Positions 39,408 to 50,907 of a stretch of DNA of 64,000 nt are shown here, piece by piece. Made by a program: the position numbers and the translations under genes. Location of the stretch: contig JAXRKN010000041.1 of NCBI GenBank assembly GCA_038502055.1, positions 831,001-895,000 on the forward strand, written 5' to 3'. Below the pieces are notes generated by a model that was not told where the DNA came from, did not search any database, and saw only the letters and a program-made list of their open reading frames with translations. The DNA comes from Tanytarsus gracilentus. Its lineage: Eukaryota > Arthropoda > Insecta > Diptera > Chironomidae. Each line of letters opens with the position of its first letter. The stretch's first letter is position 1.

Positions 39408-39886
39408 AATGTTTCAAAACCCACACGTGGGTATTGCCGTGTAAACCACTTGAAGCAGATCAGTATTGGAAACGTAATTATGGGGAAGTCTTGAAGAAGC
39501 CAAAAGGGAAGCCTTACGGAAAATATTTTTTGGAAAGCTGAAAGGGAAGCATAAGGGAAATTACGTTTGGAGAAGCCAAAAGGAACTATGTTCCATTTTC
39601 CACTGTTTTCCATTATATTTTATTTTCCATTGCGTACCATTATTTGTATTTGGTTCAATTATGTTTTATTTCCCATTGTGTTCCATTTTCACCATGTTCC
39701 ATTTTCCATCATGTTACATTTTATACTGTGTTCCATTTTCCACCATGGCTGAAACAAGGGCCTCAGAGCTACCATCTGGCGAAAATCCGAAGTCTCTAGC
39801 TGGTCCAGGAGCTGAGATCTCGACGATACGGACGGAAATCAGGGTGTATAAGTGTTTTAGTGTACCTCTGGTGGGTTACACTAAAA
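39408..39886. repeat. Dispersed repeat, family 1, copy with internal array
   Basis: Ends match the copy at 10287-10684: the start with ACCCACACGTGGGTATTGCC, and the last 110 bases, including GGAGCTGAGATCTCGACGAT, almost identically. The middle differs: 39590-39745 is an imperfect array built on TTCCATTTTCCA-x-x-x-TG units. No coding capacity. Confidence 0.8.
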
Positions 39887-41014
39887 CTACTTTTTAGAAT
39901 TCCCATTATGGTTTGCAATTTCAAAAGATAATTTTGTAACCATTTTTTAGTGCCATAAAATTAATTTTACATTCCAGTAAATCAATAGTGTAAAAAAGTT
40001 TTCATCATTAGCAATATTAAGTTAATCTGGATAGATCCGCTAAAATTGCGACAGTAAATTATAATCCCCAATACCAGTGAAAAAAAGATTATGAATTACG
40101 TACGATCACATCCTCTTCTCATCTCTCTCAATCATCATTTGCTCAAAATCGATGATTATAACGAAAATTCCGTTTTGCCTGTCGGTGCTCATTAATAAAA
40201 ATTATTGACGATGAGCCGGAGAAGCAATAAAATGTTTCAATTCTAATGCAAATATCACTGCCAATTAAAATTATTTTTCCAACTGCTTCTCTGTCAATAA
40301 AACGTGCGATTCTTTTGACTTTGATGAATTGCGCTTGATAGTGTTTGAATTTATTTTTTTGTCACTAATTAAGATGATAATTTTCAAAAAATCCTAATTT
40401 TACAGGCTAGTAAATTTATCATGCACTTTTTCTAACTTAACTTTAAAATTATACATCTTAGAAACTAACACATCTTAAGTGTTTCAGAAAAAGGAGAAAT
40501 GTGTGTGCTTTTTTTGTGGACTCTTAATGTTTTGTGTTCTGTGAAGGCCGTTTAAATTCGTGATCAAAACGTCACTTAAACGTTATAAACTTTTAATAAT
40601 TTAAACTAAAAAAAAACAATTCTTTAAACAAAAAAATACAACTATGGCTCTACAAAATTTAAATTTTAAAATTTAAACTAATCAGCCCTTGGATTAGCAT
40701 CAAAAATATCGCAAAAAGTACTGATCAGAAAAATGTGAGTAAAAGCAAAAGATTTCGTTTATATATAAGTTTGCGAGCTTTGAATGTTATCTGCTCTTTA
40801 TCGGTGTGAGAGAGGTGCTTGTGGTCCGAAAAAGTGTTTAAAAAGAAGATGTTGATTTTGGCAATTTTTAGTTCGCCAAACCGAATCACCCGAATCAGAT
40901 CATTGAAAAAATCAATAATTTTTTCGAGTCACGTTAAATTTGCTCGTGTGCAAAATAAACTTGACTTTTACAAAAGTTTTGTGATATCTCATTAATTATC
41001 TACAATATTTTTAC

Positions 41015-43728
41015 TATGAGTGTGGTGCGTTAATTATTATTAGAATATCATAAGTTGTGTTATTAAAATGATACAAAAGCAAACATATTGACATGAAGTG
41101 CCGTGAAAAAAAATATTTTTTTTAAACGCAATGAAATCTTCAATGAAGAGTCATTATAAAATAATTTCAAACTACAACATTATTTATGTTTATAATATAT
41201 TAAAATTTTTTATGAGTTTCCCTTAGCTATAATGACAAAGTCAAAAAATAATTTGATTAATTTTTGGTACATTTTTTCATTGACTTTTGAGTTTTTATAC
41301 ATAACTGGATATGATTGAGCAACTGCCATCTTAGTTTTTATCCTAAAAATTTATGCAAGTGCTAAAATAAATAAATGGAAATTAATAAGATAAACTCATT
41401 GCACAAAAGAAACAAAATAACATCTGTTCCATTACTGTGCAATTTTTTATATGCTTCTAAAATCTACTGCATGGACTATACATAAGAAAGTGAAAAACCA
41501 AAACAAGGAAGCATTTAAAATTGATTTCGAGATCATTATTTTTGATGATAGAAATAATACGGAAAAAATAAAACTTTAATTACTTAACGTAACTGTTATT
41601 GTTAAACAGAATATTTAACTTATTAATTCTTATTACATTTGTCTCTAGATAAAATCTTTTTTTCTAACATGTGTATTGGGAACATTATTTTGTGTCGTTT
41701 TGGCGCAAGTAGCTGAAGATGAAGGATCAAAGCAGTATATAGATCATCCAGGTGAATACGTTTTTTTGTATCTTTAGTCAAACATCCGAAATACAAAATT
41801 TAAATTAGAATAAGTTATTCTTTGTGATGTCACCAAACCGATGTGTCTGATAAAGTTTAAAAATATGTGTTGAAAAAGTATATTAATCCATTTTGTTAAA
41901 TCTTATATTCTCCCCAAGAATGTGTTAGTTCTCAATAATGAAGTTTATATTCAAATTTATTCATCAACTGATGATGAGAAAATTAAGAATTTAAAATTTC
42001 ACGGTTTTTGAAACTTTTATTGCTATTATTATTTCATAGAATTATTCAATCATGGCAAAAAATGTGAAAAAAAACTCCTACGTTTTCCGAAATTTAGTGA
42101 TGCTCAAAACAACAAATATATTCATAAATTTTTGTAATTTAATCTATCTGCCCTAGATTAGATTTATGGGGTTTTGATATTTTTTAGTGTAATCTTTCAT
42201 TGATTTTTTATTGCTACTCTGGTAATAAATTTTGAATGAGCGTCAATCAACGGAAAATGTCTGCTCGTATCCTATAAGAGAATCACTATTTAAGAGCGAT
42301 TATTGTTCCAATAAATTAAAGTAAGGAATTATACAATAGTATGTTGATAAGATGGTGTTATTTTTTTCTTTTTGCAAAATACGCGTCTAAATTTTTCTTT
42401 TTTGCGCGCATTTATTTCAGACAAAAACGAGTATCTTCTTGCACAGCCGGGTACGGATAAACATAAATACGGTTATGAATTGAGAGAGAATAAGCATTTT
42501 CATCACACCACAACAGAACTGGATGGAGTAAGGTGCGCGCAAAGTTTTAGAGGCAACAAGCTATTTTTTCATATTGTCCAATATATTATTATTCTTGATC
42601 CTTCTGCGCAATAACTAATCATAAAACTAAAATTTTAATTGTTTTATTAACTAGACTCGGATGCTATGGTTATGTTTTGGATGGAAAGAAGTATTCAACA
42701 CAATATGTAGCTGATATTAAGGTATCGATTACTATCTCACAGATTTATTGTTTCGGTTAAAAAATTAATAATTTCAATAGGGATATCGACCTGTGTATAC
42801 TTATGACGCTATCGAAGTTTATCCGAAAAGTGGTGGAACAAGGTAAGAAAGAGAAGAAGTTTATGAGATACATCCGGGATGAAAATAAGGATTTTTTAAT
42901 TTATTTAGATTTATGCATTATTAATTTCATGAAATTGTGATTTTGCATTTGTGTTATTCTTGCAGAGAGGCATCATTCGTTAGAAACTTTGAAGAAGATA
43001 CTGACAGAAGCGGAAACTTGCGATATTTCTTCCCGGAGGGCTGTCGAGGATTTGATTCTCTAATTTCTCCACAGCAAAATCCAATGACTAATAAAATCAA
43101 CATTCCATTCCGACCAGCTCCAGCTTCTAGTCAAAGTGGCGGTTCTCCTGGAATAAACGTTATTCCACAACCGCCACCCACAAGACCCACAGCTCCTGTC
43201 AGAACACCTGTAATTCAGCCTCCATCAACTTCTCAACCCCAATTCCAACCTCAATCTCAAAAACCCAATTTTCCCAAAACTCCAAAAGTTCCAGAAAAAT
43301 ATCTTCCACCTCTTCAAAATGGTATTTCTTTAAACGATCCCATCCCAACGGTCTCTACGCGCGGAAAATATGTTACAAAAGCGGTTCCTCCAAAAGGGCC
43401 TAAGCCTACAATATCCCGTTCTTCTCCCGTCATAAATAAGGCGACAGCTGTTCTAAATAGTAATGATTGTAACTTAGGAAATTGTGAATCACAAGCAATT
43501 ACAATTTCAATGTTAATTACAGATAATGGATGTGTTGGGTGCTGTCCCGATGAGGAAACTTTGCCAAAAATCGTGATTCCTATCAAGTTAAAAAATGGCA
43601 GTGGAAAATCAGGGTCTTGTCCAAGTTACGCGAAATTAATATTACCTGCTGACAATTTCAATGTTAATAGTCTGAAGACCAATCCAACTGAATTAGCAAA
43701 AATGGTCCTTCAATCACTTTCTCAATAA
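41015..43728 (+). CDS. Rebers-Riddiford-like secreted cuticle protein (paralogue 2)
   Basis: Exons: 41649-41751, 42421-42532, 42655-42721, 42781-42842 and 42966-43728, plus a tentative initiating exon 41015-41023 (M-S-V before a GTGCGT donor). The total is about 371 residues. The exon at 41649 encodes a hydrophobic signal sequence (FFLTCVLGTLFCVVLA). The R&R-like region is the best preserved of the three: TDKHKYGYELRENKHFHH, DGVRLGCYGYVLDGKKYSTQ and YVADIKGYRPV. The conserved FPEGC motif and a long Pro/Gln-rich linker follow, then the shared C-terminal block (KIVIPIKLKN, CPSYAKLILPADNF). The start codon is uncertain; the exons from 41649 on are well supported by phase. Confidence 0.8.
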
Positions 43729-44121
43729 AAACACATGTAAATCTCTTTCGCAGTTTTTTTGCATCAAAATAAGTAATTTGTCTCTCTGATAATGACTTTA
43801 TTATTCAGATCTTTAATTACTAACGAGTCTCATATCACTTCCTTAATCTCAGTTTATTTTAATCATCATTTTCAAAAAGAGACATTATGGACATCAAAGA
43901 CAGTTGAATGTATTTTTTCTCTTTAAGTATATGAAAAAGAAATATTAATAAAGATTATAGTTTTCTAAAATAGTTCTGTTGTTAATAATTTTAAATTCTA
44001 ATTTTCATCTCACACTTATTTCACCATATAAATTCGTCTATTTTTTTTATTAAAAAAAGGAAGTATTTTTTATTTGAATCACAAATGAAGTTGACCTTTC
44101 TCAAGTCTCTGCAATGTTATT

Positions 44122-44248
44122 GGGCTGTTCACTATAAAAATTCGTTCTTAACGGCCATCTAAACTTTTGTTCATAATTCGGAAATTAATTAAGATAAAAT
44201 TCTGAAACAAAAAGTGAAATTTTTCAAAATGATATCTCTACAGGTGAC
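44122..44248. repeat. Solo arm of the 35-kb inverted-repeat element family
   Basis: GGGCTGTTCACTATAAAAAT followed by about 105 further bases matches the arms of 35233-35741, including the patch missing from that element's left arm. No matching opposite arm follows, so it is a fragment or a single-arm relative. Confidence 0.75.
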
Positions 44249-44532
44249 AAATCTTGAAGAAAAAAATTCGTGTTTTCATTTAAAAAATTCGTTTAAGTTT
44301 CTTTGAATTTTTTTATGAGATAAGGGTGCACTATTATTTGCTTTTCTAAAAGCTTGTATTATATGCTTTCATGTGCCAGTGGATTAAAATTTAAACCTTT
44401 TGAATGCTATGAAAATCACAACTATGGAAGCAACATTTCAAACTGTTTATACCCCTTGTGAATCCACTTCTTGCAAAACGCAAGCCTTAAGGAGCTTTTT
44501 GATTAAGTTTCATGTTTTTATACTTCAAACAA

Positions 44533-44687
44533 GGGGATAACGAGAGTGCCGAATTAACGGGTAAATCCTGAGTTTGCCGAGAGTTTTGCCGAGAATGACT
44601 AGAGTTTTATGTAAATGCCGAGAAAAATTTATTTTGCCTACAAAATATTTAATTTGCCTAAATCAATTTGGCTCTCTCGTTATCCCC
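44533..44687. mobile_element. Small MITE-like element with GGGGATAACGAGAG ends
   Basis: GGGGATAACGAGAGTGCC at the left and GGCTCTCTCGTTATCCCC at the right form an inverted repeat of about 18 bases with one mismatch, 155 bases end to end. Its interior repeats TGCCGAG-like words. No target duplication is clear. Confidence 0.65.
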
Positions 44688-46463
44688 TCGACTTTGAATA
44701 AATCTTACAAAACTTTTCAAATGAATCAGTTTTAAATTAAACTTGTTTTAATTATACTCTTTTAAACTTCCCTTTTTACGCCTCTTCTACTCAACTTTTA
44801 TATCAAAAAATCTTCTAATTTTATCCGGTTATCAATCATGTTACACAAAATAAAAATTACAGCACCTAAAGCTTTTTATTAATTTTTATCTTAAAACGAG
44901 CTTTAAAAATGTAAACTGATTATTTGAGTTTTTTTGGCTAATGTAATAAAATAAAATGTAGTCTTAAAATATGGTGGAAAATTTCTTTAAATTTTCCTGA
45001 TCATGTAAGATGATGTTTCAATAATAAATTTATGGCTTTTTTATCTATGTTTAACTGCTCAATTATTTCTTCTTGGTTGCCGCAAACATGGTTGTCATAT
45101 TGTTTGCCACCAATTATGACATTTTCTTCTTTTTATTAATATTTCAAACAAAGAATATATTATAACAAATTTAAAATCATCATCATTCCCCGGTATAAAG
45201 ATCAGATGTTAATACTAAAACTTTTTAGTCTCGTTTAAATATTTGAACTCTTCTGATCAGCTCATTTTTTAAGTGGAGAAGATTTGTAATTACTAAAAAG
45301 TGAAAGAATAAAGGATGCATTTCAAACTTTTGGTAATTTTAAACTATATTTTGATAAGTGAAAAAATGACAAAATGTGTCCAATTAAAAAAATTTGCCTC
45401 AAATTAAGAGTTTTGGGTAATCTATGTAGAAGTCAAAGAGGGCAGGATATATAGTTAAATATATTGTGCTTCAAATGATATTGAGATCTTTCTTAAATTG
45501 ACTCATTTTATTTTACTTGTTGACTTTGTTATGAGTACCAAAATTTAAGATTATGAATGATTCGTAGTCTTAAAAATTATCATTTTTCGAATTAATTTAT
45601 TCAGATAATGGCTTTTCAAGTTAAAACTATAATTGCATACCGAAAAACAAATATTTAGCTAACCGTATTTAGAGGAAAATTTTTAAATTTTTAAAAGTTT
45701 TAATAGCTTTATAATAATTTTATTATATTGAAAAATTAAGTTTAATTTTAATTAAGTTTTATGAAGGATATATATTAATTTTCAAAACTGATATCTAATA
45801 TATTTGTTAGTTTCAATTCCACGCACAATCATTAGTCGATATTAAATTGCCTATCATCGACAAAAATTTGGTGCAAAAAATAGGATTAAGAAACAAGCTT
45901 AACATTCAAAGATTTACATAATCTTCATTTTTATTTTTTTTTTAATTTTTTTTTTTTTTTATTAAAAAAAATTTTTTTTTTTTTTTTTATTATAAATTTT
46001 TAAAATTTTTATTTTTTTTAAATTCTTATTGAAATATATTTCAAGTTTTTTGCCAATTAAAATTTTTTCATTAACAAATCTAATGCAAGTCTTAGTCTTC
46101 TTCTTAGATTCATTCTTTATGTTTTGGCTTTAACTTAAATAAGATGATGAAGAAAAATAACAATTAACAATGGCATGAGTGACAAAAACAGGTCTCGCGA
46201 TATCAATAAAACTATTTTGATCGCTGTACGGATAACATAGAAATATGGAACGCGTGTTAATAGCGTAGTCTTATATGTATCATACTTTATTTTGCGTTAA
46301 TTTTCAGAATGTTGAGTTTAATTTATGTCTTTTTCATGATTAAAATTAAAATTCTTTAAATATTAACAAATTAATAAAGTGCTAACATAAGAAATTAGAT
46401 GAAATTTATGTAGACAAAAGTTAATGGTTTCATTATTTTAATTTTAATTATTTTACATCACAG

Positions 46464-47922
46464 ACTCTTTTATTAACGTTTGTCACATCGTGTAGTTGCG
46501 GAACGAGTAATGGCAAACTTTTTCTAGTCAATAATCGCGGGCTTGATTATAAGTTTCAAGGAAAAAAAGATGAACACAGATTTGGAGTTGAGGTTGACGA
46601 GAACCGCCAATTTCACCACACGATAACAGGTAATTTTTTATTTTAAACAAAATAATTTAGTTTTTTTATAATTTCCAAACAAAATAGATGCTGATGGTGT
46701 CCGATTAGGTAAGTGTTAAAAAGTTATTAGGGAGAACGTTTTAATAAAATAATAAATGGACATTTTTTCAAAAAAAAAGTTTAAGCAGTTAGTACACTGC
46801 TTTTCACGTCTCAAAAAAATATTCTTAAGCTTTATTTAATTGCTTGGCTTTTACAAATGCATGTTTAAAAGTATTTTTGTTGTGAAAAAATCGATTTAAA
46901 AACCAATTTATTATTTGCAAGTAGCTTTGGTGCGGCACCAAAATTGTCATCCCTACATAAGTACACGATTCTTCTCCATTAAGATATAATAGCTTATTTA
47001 AAAAAAAATTTAATTTTAACTGATCTGTCACGAGTAAGTGCGCGGCAACATAAATATTTTTATTAAAAAAAAATTAAGAATATTAAATTTTTAGGGTGCT
47101 ATGGATATGAGCTCTATGGACTTAAGTATTCAACAAATTATATTGCTGATGGAAAGGGATATCGGCTTGCACCTAAAAACAGTGATGTTATCACGGTTTA
47201 TGCAAAAGATACATTAGAACCTAGGTAAAATAGATTAGATCGGCAACACTTTTGTAACTTAAATTAAATAATGTTTTAGGAAAGCATCTTTTTTCGGCTC
47301 ATTTGGTGAAAGTGAAATTAAAACAGGTCATATCCGCTACATTTTTCCAGAGGGTTGTGAGGCGCCAAAGGTAAATTTGAACATCAACGTCAATTTCACG
47401 TCAATTGTTTAATGATTTAAATATATAAAGGTTCGTTTCGATTCTCTTACAAGAGAAGAAAATCGCAAGAAGCTCATCGATGCACTCCAAAATGATGCTC
47501 TACAAAATCAAAACGATTTAAGTTCACAAAGAGGTTTGAGAAAGTTTGAAATCCAAAAATATAATTCTACCAAGGAAGTCCAAGCAACTCCTCCTGTTTC
47601 CACAACTACTGTTACTCCTCAAGAGGATTCAATCACTACAATTTTGCCAGATACAAATTTTGAGCTAAAGTTATCAGAATTTCCTAATGATTCACCAAGA
47701 ATAAGCTTCGACGATAAATGTTGTGAAAATCGTATAAAATTAATGCTGCCTCGAAATGACGAAGTCGACTCATGTTCCAAAATGGCAAAAATTTTAATCC
47801 CAATTTCAGCAGAAAAACTCTCGTTCGTACCTTTGAAAGAAATAATGAGCCTATCATCAAACCGAAGCACATTAGTTATTTTGCAAAATTTATTGGAACT
47901 TGTGGAGAAGTATAATTTGTAG
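46464..47922 (+). CDS. Rebers-Riddiford-like secreted cuticle protein (paralogue 3, start not located)
   Basis: Exons: 46464-46629, 46688-46708, 47095-47224, 47280-47370 and 47431-47922, 299 residues without the initiating methionine. The first listed exon opens with the rest of a signal sequence (TLLLTFVTSCSCG); the start codon must be in an upstream exon. A possible one encodes M-E-R at about 46244, but its donor is poor. The R&R-like region (HRFGVEVDENRQFHH, DGVRLGCYGYELYGLKYSTN, YIADGKGYRL) is followed by FPEGCE and a short Thr/Ser linker. The shared C-terminal block is RIKLMLPRNDEVDSCSKMAK and ILIPI. It carries a 21-base exon (46688-46708). Shortest and most diverged of the three paralogues. 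Confidence 0.78.
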
Positions 47923-48125
47923 AAATTTTAAACTATACCTACTTTAATGCTTGTTAAGAATAAAATTTTACTCAAAAATAAATGTTGTGTATATTCATAA
48001 TACCCTTGTGACACAGAAAAGGAAAGTACTAATTATAATTTGTGTAAATCTAATGGAAATTGAAGATGTTATTTAAATTTTTACTTACATCTTTTTTGCT
48101 CCACCGAGACTCCTTATCGCATTGC

Positions 48126-48552
48126 ACACTGGTTCAGGTATACGTACTTTTTTACCAGCAAAAAAAAATTCAAAGATAACTTGGGTTCAATTTCAAAGAG
48201 AAAATTTAATCATTTTCCCCCATTTTGTATGAAAAAACTGCAAATTTGGTTCATTTTTAAAATTGATTTTAAGATAAACGGGCACACAAAGTTTTTCATT
48301 CGATAGATTTATGCTTTAGCTGTTAGAATTCGAACCGTTTAGAGTAAAGCTTGGGAAAGCTTTTTTCGTAGATCAATTTTGGTGAAGGTCCGGTTGTCGT
48401 ATTTTGCTTACTATTTTAAGGAGTTCAAGTTTAAAAAATTAAATTAAATTTGATAAAAAACTTAAAGATGTTCTCGATTTTCTTTTTAATTTTAAAATTA
48501 AGATGTTTGAATAAAGTTAAAAGGGGTAAACTAAAAAGGTTGTTTTTAGAAT
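48126..48552. repeat. Dispersed repeat, family 2, copy 2
   Basis: Shorter relative of 15957-16735. The matching ends are TTGGGTTCAATTTCAAAGAG at 48181 and AAGATGTTTGAATAAAGTTA near 48500. Confidence 0.7.
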
Positions 48553-49175
48553 ATTATAGTAGTCTTTGAACCTAAATGGGTTATTTCCCTGGTTCAAAGT
48601 GCTGAAAATTTGAGGACTTATAAAGAAAGGTCAGAACTACTTGAAAAATGACGTTTTGTTTCTGAAAACAGACCTTGCCTTTTTGAAAAATAATATATAT
48701 GAAACTGAACCAGTGTGCATTGCAATTAAAAAAATTTCTGATGAATTTCTTATAAATTTCATTAGTGTCAATTAAAGTTACATAAAATTTTATGTTCAAT
48801 TATTTTAAAAACAAAATTCAAATAAAAATTAATTCTTTGAAAATTTCATCAGTTTCCTAAAACGGATCTTAATGGAATTTTGAAGGAATATTTTTTTCCA
48901 TCAAAATTCCGTCAAGTTCTATTAAACTTTTTTTTTGAATTTCCGTCACATTATTTTTCCAGATCGAGTTAATGTTCTAACGTTGCTTTGTTTTTTAAAA
49001 AAATCAACCGACTCGAGCGCTATCTCGATGCTATTTAAAATAGAAGAGAAATTAAAGTGCGAGAGAGAATTTTTTTGAGTCAATTTATTTCTTTACAAGC
49101 ATAACAAGTACGAGCAGGAAAAAATTTCTTGATAATAGACTGACGTGGTTTTATGCATGGTATATTTTTTTAATT

Positions 49176-49375
49176 GTTCTAGAAAGCATTTTCAATTTGT
49201 AATTTAGCTGTAAAAGAAAAATTTTAAAATTCTTGAAAAAAGTGGAAATTTGAATGGAAAACTCATCATGGATGCCAAAATTTTTTTTATTTTCCATTCA
49301 AATTTCCACTTTTCTCCAGGATATTTAATTTTTTTTTTCACAGGCGTTCTAAAAAATGGAAAAGCTTTCTAGAAC
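49176..49375. mobile_element. MITE-like inverted-repeat element
   Basis: Outer ends GTTCTAGAAAGC and GCTTTCTAGAAC are exact inverted repeats 200 bases apart. An inner pair (GTGGAAATTTGAATGGAAAA with TTTTCCATTCAAATTTCCAC) extends the hairpin to a short central loop. No coding capacity. Confidence 0.7.
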
Positions 49376-49457
49376 AGAAATAAAAACTATGCCGTTCACC
49401 CATGCGATTTTTACAAACTTTTCTAATTTATTTTTAGTTAAGGACAGGTTTTAGGAA

Positions 49458-50429
49458 TGAAGAGAGAGATAGTGGTATTTTTTTTATCATTTGCGGCGTT
49501 TGTTCATGCTACAACTCCCGAAGAAGAGCTGCATGGAGTAAAGTAATAATATTTTTAAATAAGTGCATCCATGTCCCACTTTACTTTTACTACACAGATA
49601 TGCAAATAACTGCGAGGCCTGCAAGGTTCTCTCAATTGAACTTCAAAATCGTCTAACAGAAACCGGAAAAACTCACGAGATCCTTGAAATTGGGTGAGCT
49701 TCAATGATCACGGAAATTTTCTTTACCATGGCAAAATATTTATCTTTAGATATTCTCCATTTGACGAGTCGAAAAAAAAGAAAACTCCTTACACCGTCAG
49801 TGAGACGAGATTTATTGAATCCCTTGAAGGCGTTTGCGATAAGGTGTGTTTTAATATTTACTCTCGTGAATACTCACAATTTTAAACTTTTTTCCAGTGA
49901 ATTACGTCGGTCGGTCGAGCCGGAGAGCCAGTCGATAAAATATCCAACCGATAATTTTACCGACTGACTCCGAGTGACTGGCTGGCTGGCTGGCTTCGAC
50001 CGATCGACTTAAACCACTGCTTTTTAGATACTCGAATATAATATCCATAAAGAACGAAAAGACTCAACTCGATTTGCTAAGGGCATGAGTGAAACTTTTC
50101 AAACCCTACATGGACTTGTTGATAAAGGCGTTAAAGTTGAGCTGGGGATACCTTATGAACTTTGGGATAAGCCATCAGCCGAAGTAACACAACTTAAAAC
50201 CCAATGCGAGACACTGCTTGAGCGCCACGAAGAAGATATTGAAGAATGGTATAATCATCATCAAGCTGATGCATCTTTAATTGATTATCTGTGCCGAGAT
50301 AGAGTCTTGAACAAAAAAGATTCCGAGTGCCTTTATGAGGTTGTTAAGCCCAAGGAGAAAAAAAAGAAAAATGATGAGGACGAAACGCTAGAAAAGACAA
50401 AAAACGATGAAAATAAAGAGGAGCTTTGA
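49458..50429 (+). CDS. Canopy-family ER protein (CNPY3/4-like), first exon frameshifted as given
   Basis: Saposin-like ER-lumen protein; vertebrate CNPY3/4 (PRAT4) help Toll-like receptors mature. Exons: 49458-49542, 49598-49693, 49750-49843 and 50028-50429, about 225 residues. Conserved features are the first cysteine pair (NNCEACKVL), SETRFIESLEGVCD, the cysteines of the saposin fold and a lysine/glutamate-rich acidic tail. In exon 1 the ATG frame opens a good signal peptide (MKREIVVFF) but shifts at a run of eight T at 49479-49486. The downstream part (VVHATTPEEELHGVK) is in the next frame, as if one base were missing. Either the run is misread or polymorphic, or an upstream exon supplies the start. 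Confidence 0.85.
49905..50008. repeat. Inverted repeat with GGCT array in Canopy intron 3
   Basis: CGTCGGTCGGTCGAGCC at the left and GGCTTCGACCGATCGAC at the right can pair across about 70 bases. Next to the right arm is a short tandem array of GGCT units (49980-49995). It is noticeably GC-richer than its surroundings. Confidence 0.55.
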
Positions 50430-50907
50430 TCTTTTATCAAAATTTTTGTCTAAATGTGATCAATTGCCAGGTCATAAAGAAAATATTTTTTATATCTTTT
50501 CACTCATTGTATGGCCATATAATATATTATGATAAAAATAAAAATTAAAAAATTTATTCATCTGATCGCGTCTGAAAAGAGATCTAGCGATAAAAAAGAA
50601 AGTAAAGCATAAACAGATAGCCTCGAATACATGCTTGCACTGTACGAGCTATTACTAACTATCGAGACCATTCTGGTTGATAACAGGTTTAACAAAACTC
50701 CATTAAAAGCAAAGATCCATTTTCAACCAAGTTCTCTTAAGCTATTAAATATCTAATCAATAAAGTATAATATAATTTATGGCTCAATTGATGATAAGGC
50801 GTTTGAGTAAAAATCTTAAAAAAGAGAGCGTTTAGTTTGTAAATGACTAGTCTTATGAATGGATGTATTTAATGGAATCTCGAATTCTCAAAAAAACAAG
50901 GGAGGTA
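50430..50907. other. Spacer 3' of Canopy
   Basis: About 480 bases with the Canopy 3' end. AT-rich; no gene or repeat recognised. Confidence 0.3.

Larger units (their letters stand above)
38097..41014. other. Repeat-containing spacer between R&R-like paralogues 1 and 2
   Basis: About 2.9 kb. It holds a short inverted-repeat sequence (39025-39110) and a family 1 repeat (39408-39886) with an internal TTCCATTTTCCA-type array. The remainder is AT-rich, with no supportable gene. Small reading frames here show no domain. Confidence 0.45.
43729..46463. other. Spacer between R&R-like paralogues 2 and 3
   Basis: About 2.7 kb, extremely AT-rich. It contains a single arm of the inverted-repeat element (44122-44248), a small inverted-repeat element (44533-44687) and a near-pure T/A tract at about 45930-46020. 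The initiating exon of paralogue 3 should lie in its right end; no other gene seen. Confidence 0.4.
47923..49457. other. Spacer with two repeats upstream of Canopy
   Basis: Holds copy 2 of dispersed repeat family 2 (48126-48552) and a 200-base inverted-repeat element (49176-49375). The rest is AT-rich without a gene I can support. Confidence 0.4.

Noticed and set aside
45930..46025. Long T and A runs resembling a repeat or hairpin
   Set aside because: Plain low-complexity AT sequence; no unit or pairing beyond homopolymers.
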